A stretch of DNA of 64,000 nt from an endosymbiont of Lamellibrachia barhami (GCF_011947365.2 NZ_JAAVSH020000001.1:3664523-3728522); one strand, 5' to 3'; shown: positions 44,133 through 54,236, counted from the stretch's first letter. Notes: generated from the sequence alone by a model not told the origin. A program made the numbers and translations.

Positions 44133-45281
44133 GTGGGCATTTGGATTACTGAAATGCGAAACATCCAGACATTCGGGTTACTGGCGGTCATTCTACACCT
44201 TGGCGGATGCGCAATAGCGCCAGGCATGCATATGCAGGATTCGGCGGGGGGGAGCACTGTCAGTGTGCCCGTTCGTTCCTCTGATGGAGGATACACCCAG
44301 GAAAAGCTGAACATACATGAAATCACCGGCGAACTGATCGTCGAACAGGAAGCGCTTCTCTATCCGCAGCTGACTGCTTCAGCATCACCCGAACAACCGG
44401 AATATCAGTACCGCATCGGTCCTGGCGACATTCTCAGTATCATTGTGTGGGACCACCCTGAACTAACCATTCCCGCCGGACAGTTTCGCGATGCAAAGAC
44501 TGCCGGCACATTAGTCGGACCGGACGGGACGATCTTTTATCCCTACGCAGGAAAACTCAATGTCAAAGGTCTGACCGTCGAAGAGATCCGGGATGCGCTG
44601 ACCAGGAAGCTCTCCCACTTCATAGAGAATATTCAACTCGACGTGAGGGTCGCGGACTACCGAAGCCAGCGCGTCTATGTGGTCGGCGAGGTTAACAACC
44701 CAGGTATCTACCCGGTGACCGATGTGCCGATGACCGCACTGGAAGCGATCAACCGGGCAGGGGGTTTTACGGTGGATTCCGACCGTCGCCAACTGACGTT
44801 GACGCGCCAGGGCGAGACCTACCGTGTCGACATGCTGGCCCTGTACGAGAATGGAGATGCTTCACGCAATCTTCTTCTGCAGCACGGCAATGTGCTCTAC
44901 GTACCCGATCGGATCAACAACAAGATCTTTGTTCTCGGTGAAGTACGCAATCCATCCTCCTATCTGATGAACAAGGGCCGCAAGACACTGGCCGAGGCAC
45001 TTGCCGATGCCGGCGGCGTCGACCAGAACTCCTCAAATCCCGCGCGGGTCTATGTCATTCGCGGCAGTGACACTCCGAAGGTATTTCATCTCAACGCGAG
45101 TTCACCTGACGCACTCATCCTGGCGGACAGGTTTCCATTATTTCCACACGATGTTGTCTATGTGGACACTGCCGAAGTGGTGCGCTGGAATCGCGTGATG
45201 TCCCAGATCCTACCTACGATAAAGATTCTGGAGATGGCCAGCCGGACAGCTTTCCCCCTGTTCCAGGGTAATGGCAATTGA
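44133..45281 (+). CDS. Polysaccharide export protein (Wza-like; Poly_export + SLBB)
   Basis: Lipoprotein-type leader (HLGGCA), YRIGPGDILSIIVWDHPEL, VYVVGEVNNPGIYPV, VFVLGEVRNPSSY. Confidence 0.88.
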   Translation: MGIWITEMRNIQTFGLLAVILHLGGCAIAPGMHMQDSAGGSTVSVPVRSSDGGYTQEKLNIHEITGELIVEQEALLYPQLTASASPEQPEYQYRIGPGDILSIIVWDHPELTIPAGQFRDAKTAGTLVGPDGTIFYPYAGKLNVKGLTVEEIRDALTRKLSHFIENIQLDVRVADYRSQRVYVVGEVNNPGIYPVTDVPMTALEAINRAGGFTVDSDRRQLTLTRQGETYRVDMLALYENGDASRNLLLQHGNVLYVPDRINNKIFVLGEVRNPSSYLMNKGRKTLAEALADAGGVDQNSSNPARVYVIRGSDTPKVFHLNASSPDALILADRFPLFPHDVVYVDTAEVVRWNRVMSQILPTIKILEMASRTAFPLFQGNGN

Positions 45282-45303
45282 ACGAATCCTGGAGCGGTAG
45301 ACC

Positions 45304-46227
45304 TTGAGCAGAGATCCGTGGCCACTGCAGTCGGGGACGCGTCACGCCCTGCCCTACCCCCCCCCAGAACAGGAATTAAGCCTACACGATTACCTCGGCA
45401 TTCTGATCGGTGCGCGCGGGATGATAACTGCAATTGTTGCAATCTCGCTTCTAATCGGGGCTGCTGTGGCTTTTTTGTCATCTCCCGTGTTCGAGGCCGA
45501 CGCACTGGTCAAGGCAGAAGAGGAGGCGAGCACCCTATCCGCTCTGGATCAAGTCAACTCCCTGTTTGCAGGCCAGTCCCCGGTCAACGCAGAACTAGAA
45601 TTTCTCAACTCCCGGCGAGTCCTCGGCAGAGCGGTTGACAATCTGCGCCTCGACGTAAAGGCGACCCCTCTCTATTTCCCACTGGTCGGCAAATTTCTGG
45701 CCCGCCGTTTCCAGAGGGGAGAAGAGGATCTGGCCAAACCGCTGTTCGGCCTTGACGGCTATTCCTGGGGAATGGATCGAAATCGCAGAACTTAACGTGC
45801 CAGCGAACCTGCTCGATGTCACCCTGACACTGGTGATGCAGGATTCCAAGCACTATCGACTGTTTGGTCCGGACGGTGAACTGCTGCTTGAGGGACAGGT
45901 GGGCGAGAAGCCACAGTCACTCCCGGGTACGGCCGAACTGCGGCTCAGGGTCAGCGGGCTACAGGCCCATCCTGGAAGCCGGTTCAACCTGGTACGACAG
46001 GAACGGCTAACAGCAATCAAGGCGCTGAAGGACCGTTTCTCCGCGAAGGAAACAAGCCGTCAATCGGCATTGATTCGGTTGACACTGTTGGGGTCGAATC
46101 GGCTGGAAACCGCAGTGATCCTGAATGAGATCATCCGTATATTTGTGGAACAGAAGTCGAGATTTCTTTCCGTGGAAGCGGAAAGGACCCTCGATTTCCT
46201 GCATGACCATCAGTTACGTATTGCTCT
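45304..46227 (+). pseudogene. Chain-length determinant (Wzz/GumC-like) protein, frameshifted near 45770 and truncated at about 46.21 kb
   Basis: ORF 45304-45795 (DYLGILIGARGMITAIVAISLLIG... Wzz N-term) continues in another frame in ORF 45752-46432 up to FVEQKSRFLSVEAERTLDFLHD, then runs into sequence antisense to hsdR. Confidence 0.75.
46211..46227. repeat. 17-bp direct repeat, left copy (cagttacgtattgctct)
   Basis: Identical to 54228-54244; located where wzz-like and hsdR genes are both truncated. Confidence 0.85.
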
Positions 46228-47264
46228 TTTCGAAATCGATGCCTTTCATCAGCAGCCCGTGAACAGCATGGTGAAGCTCTGCCGCAGCCTGTGGCCCCAA
46301 AGTAGGTGTGCTGCCTCTTTCGCCGCCTTCCGGCTTACGGTGCAGCTTGATATTCTCGTAGAGCTTGTTCGCCGCGTAAAACTGCGGATAGCGGCAGACC
46401 ACCTCACCTCCCGCTTGGACATCGGGAAGTAGATAAATGGCGGATCACCTGTCGCAGACGGTCCTTGTCGAACAGCCCCTGGATCATGGTGTGCAGGGCG
46501 TTGATGCCATCCTGTTCGATAGTCTCGTTGCCGGTCACCTTGCGCCAGGTGTAGAAATAGTCGTAGGGCGCAAACAGCGACCCCATGCGCGAGTTGACCC
46601 CATCGCTGATCACGCACAGGGCGTTGTACTTCATCAGCTCCGGGATATCGCGGGCATAGCGGGTGGTGAGCTGCACCCAGGCGTCGTGGATGGTTGCCTC
46701 TTCCCGGATCGCGCTCTTGAACTCGAACACCACCAGCGGCAGGCCGTTGATGTAGAGAATGGCGTCGGGGATGCGTTTTTCGCTGCCCTCGATCTCCAGT
46801 TGATTGACGATCTTGTAGATGTTCCTGTCGGCTCCATATTTGGCCGATTCTTCCGCAACAATGGACTCAACCTCGTCTTCACGGGGAAGACGCAACTCGG
46901 GCAACCCTGAATAGTCGATAAGCTGGATATAGAGGTCTTTCTGGCTGCGATGATTATTTTCATTGGCTGAAGGCTCTCGCTTGAGCAGGAAGCCGTCGGC
47001 GACCAGTTTGTGGATGGTCTTGTTGGAGTCGTAGAGATCAGCGGCAGAGAGCCGTTCCAGCCGCTGGATGATCGAATCAATCTCACCCCCGGTGATCTGG
47101 TCGCTGGCATAGCGATTTTTCAGAAAGGCCCGCAGGTCGGCTTGGATCAATACCTCGCTTGGCTGACGCGAGAACGAATCGCCCTTGTGATGGGGGAATC
47201 CCTGTTCTTCCAGCAGGGTGATGATCGCCTGTTCCAGTTTTTCTTCCGTGAATTTGTTTGTCAT
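46212..47264 (-). pseudogene. hsdR: Type I restriction subunit HsdR, N-terminal remnant with several frameshifts and 3' truncation
   Basis: ORF 46404-47264 (LPLVVFEFKSAI nuclease motif) continues as FIYFP / VCRYPQFYAANKLYENIKLHRKPEG / SFTMLF fragments in different frames; ends ...LLMKGIDFEKSNT*. Confidence 0.82.
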
Positions 47265-47965
47265 AGCGATATGCCTGGGGATTTTTGATTGCTGATGGGC
47301 GAGACTCTGCCAGTTCCAGGATCGACTTCAACATCCACGACGACCGGCGGATGACTCAACTGATAGCGCTCATTCAGATTGCAGGCATTAATGAACAGGG
47401 TACCGTCCTGCTCACGAATACCGAAGCTCTCGTGAATGTGGCCGCAGGCGTGAACACTCGGCTTGATTCGTTGAATGGTCTCAAGCAGGTCCTCACAGCC
47501 CACCCGGCGGCCGTTGGTGCAGGCATCCAATATGCCGAAGGCCGGGCCGTGGGTGATCAATACATCGGTATCGTCCGGAATCTGCTGCCAATGTTTGCGA
47601 ATATCGGCTCCGCGTTGACGATTGAATGCCCAATGGAGAAATTCGGGTTGAATGGGTGAGCCCCAAAAACGGATACCGCCGATCTCCACCGCTGAATCGT
47701 TGATATAAATGATTTCGTGATCTTCGAGACAGGCTTCCGCCGATTGGCGTCGCTTGTCTTCGAAACACCAGTCGTGATTTCCGGCAATCACAATCTTGTG
47801 GGTAAAGTTCTGCGCGGCCATGAATTGAGCGAAATCCATAGTGTCGTCAAGGTCGCCCCGTGCCGTGAAGTCACCACAATGAATCAAGACATCACCAGGT
47901 TCAATCATCAACCCCTGATGCTGTGAATGCGTATCCGAGATAAAGGTCAAGCGAAGCGTGGTCAT
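47261..47965 (-). CDS. Metallophosphoesterase
   Basis: LTFISDTHSQHQG, GDVLIHCGDFTARG, AGNHDW, HACGHIHE. Confidence 0.9.
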   Translation of the reverse strand: MTTLRLTFISDTHSQHQGLMIEPGDVLIHCGDFTARGDLDDTMDFAQFMAAQNFTHKIVIAGNHDWCFEDKRRQSAEACLEDHEIIYINDSAVEIGGIRFWGSPIQPEFLHWAFNRQRGADIRKHWQQIPDDTDVLITHGPAFGILDACTNGRRVGCEDLLETIQRIKPSVHACGHIHESFGIREQDGTLFINACNLNERYQLSHPPVVVDVEVDPGTGRVSPISNQKSPGISL

Positions 47966-47968
47966 GAT

Positions 47969-49006
47969 CTAGTCCGGGCTGGGGTTCCTAGATAAATCTT
48001 CCAGCACCTTGATGGTCTCCGACGCTCCATCCTGCTCAAGCGCGGTACGCCGGCGCTCGGCAAAGGCTTCGTATTCGCGAGACGCCTTGGAGTCTGCGTC
48101 TTTTTTACTGACCGCCCCGGCATGGGCCAGAACATCGCGTTCATTGAATTGCAGAAACTGGTCCAGCTTCTCCTGCCAGTCTTTGAGAAAAACCTGTTTG
48201 CGGCGTCTGGCCTGATCTTCGGCAAAATCGAGCCACATCACGACAATGCGGTTGAGTTCGTCGATCTCGGTTTCACTGAGATAGTTTTTGGCGATGGTGA
48301 CATCGGATTTGCGAACAATCGCCCCTTTCCAGACCGTCAGCCCCATGTTGGGCAGTGAGGCATCGGCGCGGCTTGCAATCAGCTCGGCGGCGGTCTGGCC
48401 TGTGGCGGCAAAGTGCAACTTGTTCTGAATGATGCGGAAGAACTGGGCAGTCTCTCGCTGTGAGGGCTCATAGTCTGCCGACAGGGTAAAAATCTCCTTC
48501 ACCCGCAGATACATGCGCCGCTCGCTGGTGCGGATGTCGCGGATGCGCTCCAGCAGCTCGTCAAAATAGTCTGGAACGGCGCTGGTACCTGCAACAGGCG
48601 GGTTCTTCAGGCGCTCGTCATCCATCACGAAACCCTTGACCAGATACTCCTGCAGGCGGGTGTTGGCCCAGCGACGGAATTGGGTGCCACGGAGGGACTT
48701 GACCCTGAAACCAACGGCCAGAATTGCTTCAAGGCTGTAGTGCTCAATTGCCCGGGTGACAGAACGGACGCCCTCCTGCCGAACTATCCGGAATTTCCGG
48801 ATAGTTGCCTCTGGCGCCATCTCCTGCTCTGCGTACAGGTTTTTCAGGTGTTCATTGATGGTGCGCACATCCCGGTCGAACAGTTCCGCCATCAGGGCCT
48901 GGGTAAGCCAGATCGTCTCGTGCTCAAAGCGGCACTCCACGCGGGTCTTGCCGTCCTCGGTGGTGTAGAGGATGAATTCGCCCGTGGTTGTTGGCTGGTC
49001 ACTCAC
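47969..49006 (-). CDS. RhuM-family protein (GTG start)
   Basis: FILYTTEDGKTRVECRFEHETIWLTQALMAELFDRDVRTINEHLKNLY...VGFRVKSLRGTQFRRWANTRLQEYLVKGF. Confidence 0.85.
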   Translation of the reverse strand: MSDQPTTTGEFILYTTEDGKTRVECRFEHETIWLTQALMAELFDRDVRTINEHLKNLYAEQEMAPEATIRKFRIVRQEGVRSVTRAIEHYSLEAILAVGFRVKSLRGTQFRRWANTRLQEYLVKGFVMDDERLKNPPVAGTSAVPDYFDELLERIRDIRTSERRMYLRVKEIFTLSADYEPSQRETAQFFRIIQNKLHFAATGQTAAELIASRADASLPNMGLTVWKGAIVRKSDVTIAKNYLSETEIDELNRIVVMWLDFAEDQARRRKQVFLKDWQEKLDQFLQFNERDVLAHAGAVSKKDADSKASREYEAFAERRRTALEQDGASETIKVLEDLSRNPSPD

Positions 49007-50433
49007 GCCGATGCCTCTTCGATCAGTTTCCCGGCATCGGGGATGCGGAGTTGGCCGGAGAGGAGTTTGGGGAGGAGGGTGTTGCGAATACGAGAAAGCA
49101 CTTCGATTTGAATGCAATTCGCACCGACCTTTTCCGTTAAGGAATTTGCCTGATGATCAAATAATTCAAGTACATCGCTAGTGGGCAATATCACAGAGAA
49201 ACTCTTAAGCGTTGGGCTGCTCCAATTGGGAAAAGTTGAGCCAGTAGTCATTTGCAACAGCAAATCAATATTTCGTTTGTAGGTTTGCTCAACGAAGGAT
49301 TGAGAGTCTTTGCCGCGGACAGCACATACTCCCCTGCCAAGGCAATACGTCCCATCTGACTTCACGTGTCGGCCGGTTGTCGAACCGCGAACGCAAACAA
49401 TAAGGTCCCCAAATTTAGTGAGATTAGAAGGGGCAGTAGTCCATTTGGTTTTCTCGGCAAAATATTCACCAAACTCAACGGGACCGTTAACCAGAGGAGT
49501 CCCTTTGCCATCCGAGTTGTAGGTGTCTCCTTTGGGCGACTGGCCCATAATTACTTCCGCAACTTGCTCAAACGGCCCAACATCCCACCCTTCCGGCATC
49601 CAGCCCATCTCCTCGTTGAAGACAAAGCGGCTGGGGAACTGTTTTTGAATCGCTTCGGGTCGCTCCCGGCATCCTGCCTCCCGCGACACTAGCACATCCC
49701 TGTGCGTCGGCAGGGGTTTGCGTTTGTCGCCCAGGGCCGCTCTGGCCTCGGCGCGGGCGAGCAGGGGTTCGGGGATGGGGTGGCCTGCGGCCAGGGCGTT
49801 GTCGATGACCGGGTCAAAATCCACAAACCAGCTCTTGAACAGCGCCTGCGCCATCGCCTCCAGGGTGGCGTTCATCTGGCGGTTGAGTTCGATTTTGTCA
49901 TCGAGGGTGCCGAGGATGTGGGCGATGGATTTTTGTTCGTCTAATGATGGAAGGGTTATGTCGGCTTCTTTGATAGATGCAGTCGACAAATTGACTTGTA
50001 CCCCACGGTTGGCTCGCGACCTTAGGTAGTCAACGTGTGGTTGCCAGTTTGTGTAGAAATACAAAAACCGCGCATCGGTCAGGTCGTGCCTCTTAACCCT
50101 GATGCATCCCACACGTTGATTCAAAACAAACCGACCAGCATCTCGCACCCATGCTGTATTGCTGAGAATAGCCACTCGATCCTTCATATCCGTCATCGCT
50201 ATCGTTATGTCGGATGGTTGCAAGTAGAACTTAGATAAATCACGTCCGTAGTCCTTTGGAACGAAAACAGGCGTGCTGTCTTCCTTAAATCCACCTCCTC
50301 GTTCTATGTAGCCCATTCGAAAAACTTCGATTGTGGAATCATCTGGAGCTACGTAGTCGCTACTTTTAAATGCGAACCCATTAATAAACTCACATAAATC
50401 CTGGAGTTGGTATGTAGTCCAATCACCGACCAT
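49003..50433 (-). CDS. hsdS: Type I restriction-modification specificity subunit HsdS
   Basis: Two target-recognition-domain architecture with conserved LPSLDEQKSIAHILGTLDDKIELNRQMNATLEAMAQALFKSWFVDFDPV. Confidence 0.93.
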   Translation of the reverse strand: MVGDWTTYQLQDLCEFINGFAFKSSDYVAPDDSTIEVFRMGYIERGGGFKEDSTPVFVPKDYGRDLSKFYLQPSDITIAMTDMKDRVAILSNTAWVRDAGRFVLNQRVGCIRVKRHDLTDARFLYFYTNWQPHVDYLRSRANRGVQVNLSTASIKEADITLPSLDEQKSIAHILGTLDDKIELNRQMNATLEAMAQALFKSWFVDFDPVIDNALAAGHPIPEPLLARAEARAALGDKRKPLPTHRDVLVSREAGCRERPEAIQKQFPSRFVFNEEMGWMPEGWDVGPFEQVAEVIMGQSPKGDTYNSDGKGTPLVNGPVEFGEYFAEKTKWTTAPSNLTKFGDLIVCVRGSTTGRHVKSDGTYCLGRGVCAVRGKDSQSFVEQTYKRNIDLLLQMTTGSTFPNWSSPTLKSFSVILPTSDVLELFDHQANSLTEKVGANCIQIEVLSRIRNTLLPKLLSGQLRIPDAGKLIEEASA

Positions 50434-50536
50434 AACCCAACCCCACCAAATTCTCCCGAATCACCCCGTCCAATTTCCCAGTCTCATCCATCTGACGATC
50501 TATTGTGAGCAACTGTTCGCCTGTGTTTCGCATGGG

Positions 50537-51361
50537 TCAGCCCTCATCCATGGAATCAGATAGCTTCATACGCCTATCACTTGCTAACAGGGTCATTTGA
50601 TGAATGGCAATTTTATTGAGCCGTTGCAACCGTTCAGACTGAGGTACACCTTCAGTGATAAACAGGGCATTGAGGTTTTCCAGATTGGATAGGCAAACCA
50701 GCTGGATGATGTCGGCCTCATCACGCATATTGCCCTTTTGCTTGGGATTGCTTTTGCGCCACTGGGCGGCTGTCATGCCGAAGAGCGCCAGATTTAGCAC
50801 ATCTGCTTCGTTGGCATAGACGGTTGAGGTCTGCTTTTTTTCCAGCGTTTGTGGGATCAGGTGCTGCTGGATGGCATCGGTGTGGATGCGATAGTTGATT
50901 TTAGCCAGATTGCGCCGGATATCCCAGCCCAGGGTTTTTCGTTCATCTTCTTTAAGACGTTGAAATTCCTTGATGAGATAGAGTTTGAATTCGACTGAAA
51001 CCCATGCCGCGAACTCGAAGGCGATGTCTTTGTGGGCATAGGTCCCACCGTAACGACCTGCTTTGGAGATGATGCCGATGGCCGCCGTTTTTTCGATCCA
51101 CTGTTTTGGCGTCAGCGTAAAACTGTTCAGTCCTGCCTGAGTTTTAAACCCGTCGAATTCGACGGGTTTAAAATCGGGGTTGTTGAGATGCTCCCAAATC
51201 CCCAGGAACTCCAGAGTGTTGCGATTGCGCAGCCAGTTACGAATCAGATCGTCGGTGCGCTCCTTATTTTTATAACGGGCGATGTCAGTCAAGGAGATGT
51301 AGTCATCCTCCTGGATGGAGGCGACGGTTATCTCCTGGTTTAGAACATTGATCTTTGCCAT
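50537..51361 (-). CDS. KilA-N domain protein
   Basis: YISLTDIARYKNKERTDDLIRNWLRNRNTLEFLGIWEHLNN. Confidence 0.85.
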   Translation of the reverse strand: MAKINVLNQEITVASIQEDDYISLTDIARYKNKERTDDLIRNWLRNRNTLEFLGIWEHLNNPDFKPVEFDGFKTQAGLNSFTLTPKQWIEKTAAIGIISKAGRYGGTYAHKDIAFEFAAWVSVEFKLYLIKEFQRLKEDERKTLGWDIRRNLAKINYRIHTDAIQQHLIPQTLEKKQTSTVYANEADVLNLALFGMTAAQWRKSNPKQKGNMRDEADIIQLVCLSNLENLNALFITEGVPQSERLQRLNKIAIHQMTLLASDRRMKLSDSMDEG

Positions 51362-51437
51362 GGTTTAATCCCTGTATCCCAAAAGCTCCAAATTTCTACG
51401 AATCACCGTATCCAGCTTCTCCGACTCAACCCTCATC

Positions 51438-51758
51438 TTATTCAACATCCTCTCCCCGCCAGATTTCAACATGCTGGGCTTCGATAGCCGGGTAAAATGA
51501 TTCGGGCAGTTGGCGCAAATCAAAGACCTGGATCAGAATCGGGATGTTGGAATCTTGTAATGCAGTCCTGAAGTCATCCCACTGGTCCAGGCTCAGTGGG
51601 GATTTGGCGGGGGTTTTGATTGCCAGGTCGAGATCACTGGTATCGTGGGCTGCGCCTTTTACCCGGCTGCCATAGGCCCAAACGACGGCATTGCCCGGCA
51701 GGGTGGCTGCGGCGATGTCGATAATGGCCTGTCGGTCTTTGTCTCGCAGATCAATCAT
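51438..51758 (-). CDS. MNT-type nucleotidyltransferase
   Basis: VWAYGSRVKGAAHDTSDLDLAI nucleotidyltransferase motif; start at MIDLRDKDR; overlaps HEPN gene. Confidence 0.87.
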   Translation of the reverse strand: MIDLRDKDRQAIIDIAAATLPGNAVVWAYGSRVKGAAHDTSDLDLAIKTPAKSPLSLDQWDDFRTALQDSNIPILIQVFDLRQLPESFYPAIEAQHVEIWRGEDVE

Positions 51759-52173
51759 GGGGACACTGTTGAATGACTTGTTCGATGGCTTGTGCATCAT
51801 GAATGAACCGGGGCAGCAGCTTGAGGGTGGTTTCGGCGAAACCTTTGCCATAATCGTGGGTCGTGTTGTTGCGGTTGTCCCGGTACTCAAGCCAGCGTTC
51901 GGCCTCTTCCAGGCTTATCAGGTCGTGGTGTGCGGCTTGCCTGAACACGTCTTTAAAGACCAGTCTATCGACCACCTTGGGGCTGTGAAACCAGGCTTTA
52001 AGGCACTTTCTCAATAGCTTGCCGGTCTGTTCGAGGATGATTTCGAACTCCTTTACGCAGGCCGAGCGATACATGTCGTAGTTGATGCTGTCGGCTTCAC
52101 TTTGCTGTAACAGTTCCAATGCCTGTTCCAGGGTTTGGATGCAGCGTTTGTAAAAGGTAGTGTCTATGCTCAT
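51751..52173 (-). CDS. HEPN protein (HI0074-like nucleotidyltransferase substrate-binding)
   Basis: RNNTTH (Rx4H) HEPN motif; overlaps MNT gene. Confidence 0.87.
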   Translation of the reverse strand: MSIDTTFYKRCIQTLEQALELLQQSEADSINYDMYRSACVKEFEIILEQTGKLLRKCLKAWFHSPKVVDRLVFKDVFRQAAHHDLISLEEAERWLEYRDNRNNTTHDYGKGFAETTLKLLPRFIHDAQAIEQVIQQCPHD

Positions 52174-53741
52174 TCTGAATAACCCAAAATTGACAGATTT
52201 TTGCGTATTTCCGCATCGAGTTTTTCCGATGCCTGCATCTGTTGGTAGAGTGCCTTGGTTAATCCCGTCATCTTCTCCTCAAACGGCACACCGTCATCCT
52301 CAATCTCCGCAGCCCCCACATAGCGTCCTGGCGTCAGCACATAGTCATTGGCTTTGATCTCTTCGAGTGTCGAAGAGTTGCAGAATCCCGCTTTATCCTC
52401 GTACATCCCATCCTTCTGTTCTCCACGCCATGCATGGTAGGTGCAGCCGATCTCAGCGATGTCGTCAGTGGTCAGTTCCTTGTGGGTGCGGTCGATCATG
52501 CTGCCCATATTGCGGGCGTCGATGAACAGGGTCTCGCCCCGGCGGTCGCGGTGATTGCTCTCTGTATGACCCTCGACGGTCTGGGTCTTTTTGTTCTTGG
52601 TGAGAAACCAGAGGCAGACCGGAATCTGCGTGGTGTAGAACAACTGTCCCGGCAGGGCAATCATGCAGTCCACCAGATCGTTTTCAATCATTTTTTTGCG
52701 GATCTGACCTTCGCCCTTGGTAGCGGTGGACATGGAGCCGTTGGCCAGCACGAAACCCGCCACGCCGTTTTCCGACAGCTTGGCGATCATGTGCAGTATC
52801 CAGCCGTAGTTGGCGTTGCCGGTGGGGGGTACTTCGTAACCGGCCCAGCGCGGGTCGTCGCTGAGTTCATCGTTGCCGCGCCACGCCTTCAGGTTGAAGG
52901 GCGGATTGGCCATGATGAAGTCGGCCTTGAGGTCGGGGTGCTGGTCCTTGAAGAAGGTATCGGCGGGCACTTCGCCCAGGTTGCCGGCGATGCCGCGAAT
53001 GGCGAGGTTCATCTTCGCCAGTTTGTAGGTGGTGCCGGTCTGCTCCTGGCCGTAGATGGAGATATCTTTGCTGTTGCCTTCATGGCTTTCGATGAATTTC
53101 ACCGACTGCACGAACATGCCGCCGGAGCCGCAGCAGGGGTCGTAGATCTTGCCCCGGTAGGGTTCGATCATCTCGGCGATCAGGTTGACCACGCACTTGG
53201 GGGTGTAGAACTCGCCGCCGCCCTTGCCCTCGGTGGCGGCGAATTTGCCGAGAAAGTATTCGTAGACCCGGCCAACGGTGTCCTCCTCTTTGTCCGCAAC
53301 GGTGTCGATGTTGTTGATGGAGTCGATCAGCGCCGCCAGCTTGTTCACATCCAGCCCCAGGCGGGAGAAGTAGTTGTCGGGCAGCGCACCCCGCAGGGAC
53401 TTGTTGTTTTTCTCCACGGTGTGCAGTGCGGTGTCGATCTTGAGGGCTATATCGTCCTGCTTGGAGTGCTTCTGGATGAATGACCAGCGCGACTCTTCCG
53501 GCAGGTAGAAGACGTTCTTCATGGTGTAGAACTCCACCATGTCGAGATAGGCCTCCCTGCCCTCGTCGATCAACTCCTGTCTGCGCGCCTCGAACTTGTC
53601 GCTGACGAACTTGAGGAAGATGAGGCTGAGCACGACGTGCTTGTACTCGGAGGACTCAACAGTACCCCGGAGCTTGTCGGCGGTATCCCAGAGGGTCTGT
53701 TCAAAGGATTTTTGCTTTTTTGCTGCTGCTTTTTTGGCCAT
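52170..53741 (-). CDS. hsdM: Type I R-M DNA methyltransferase HsdM
   Basis: GEFYTPKCVVNLIAEMIEPYRGKIYDPCCGSGGMFVQ and MANPPFNLKAW (NPPF) motifs. Confidence 0.96.
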   Translation of the reverse strand: MAKKAAAKKQKSFEQTLWDTADKLRGTVESSEYKHVVLSLIFLKFVSDKFEARRQELIDEGREAYLDMVEFYTMKNVFYLPEESRWSFIQKHSKQDDIALKIDTALHTVEKNNKSLRGALPDNYFSRLGLDVNKLAALIDSINNIDTVADKEEDTVGRVYEYFLGKFAATEGKGGGEFYTPKCVVNLIAEMIEPYRGKIYDPCCGSGGMFVQSVKFIESHEGNSKDISIYGQEQTGTTYKLAKMNLAIRGIAGNLGEVPADTFFKDQHPDLKADFIMANPPFNLKAWRGNDELSDDPRWAGYEVPPTGNANYGWILHMIAKLSENGVAGFVLANGSMSTATKGEGQIRKKMIENDLVDCMIALPGQLFYTTQIPVCLWFLTKNKKTQTVEGHTESNHRDRRGETLFIDARNMGSMIDRTHKELTTDDIAEIGCTYHAWRGEQKDGMYEDKAGFCNSSTLEEIKANDYVLTPGRYVGAAEIEDDGVPFEEKMTGLTKALYQQMQASEKLDAEIRKNLSILGYSE

Positions 53742-53875
53742 CTTCCTGATCCATGCGGGGTTATGCTGTGATCGTACTGCAATCTACATCCGATCAGAAC
53801 CAGGAACAAGACTCGGGAAGACGGTCCTTTTCGATTTTGATATGTGACCTTTTGGTACACTGACTCCCCATTTGC

Positions 53876-53941
53876 GTGGGAGCGGCGCCTCGCCGCGATG
53901 GCTCCGTAGATGGGCAAATCGCGGCGAGGCGCCGCTCCTAC
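53876..53941. repeat. REP-like palindrome gtgggagcggcgcctcgccgcgat...atcgcggcgaggcgccgctcctac
   Basis: Near-perfect inverted arms of about 24 bp; a related half appears at 63985-64000. Confidence 0.85.
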
Positions 53942-54032
53942 GGATAGATCGTTGCAGGCCGCAGGGCATCAAACCCAAAGAGATTCAAAACCCCGAGGGG
54001 GATCCCACACCAACAGTTGATAGAATGGGCAG

Positions 54033-54236
54033 ATGTCCGATTCTATTCAACGCACACTATCCATCGCCCCCATGATGGATTACACCGACCGCTTTCAGCG
54101 CTATTTCATGCGCCTGATTACCCATCATGCCCTGCTCTACACGGAGATGATCACCACCGGTGCACTGCTGCATGGGGATGCAGCGCGTTTTCTTGAGCAC
54201 GATGACTTGGAACATCCCGTCGCCATTCAGTTACGT
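54033..54236 (+). pseudogene. dusA: Truncated tRNA-dihydrouridine synthase A (N-terminal fragment)
   Basis: [43 protein letters not shown]...EHPVAIQL then abrupt loss of similarity at the 17-bp repeat. Confidence 0.82.

Noticed and set aside
52434-53483. 349-aa plus-strand ORF
   Set aside because: Antisense to hsdM, which has NPPF and SAM motifs.
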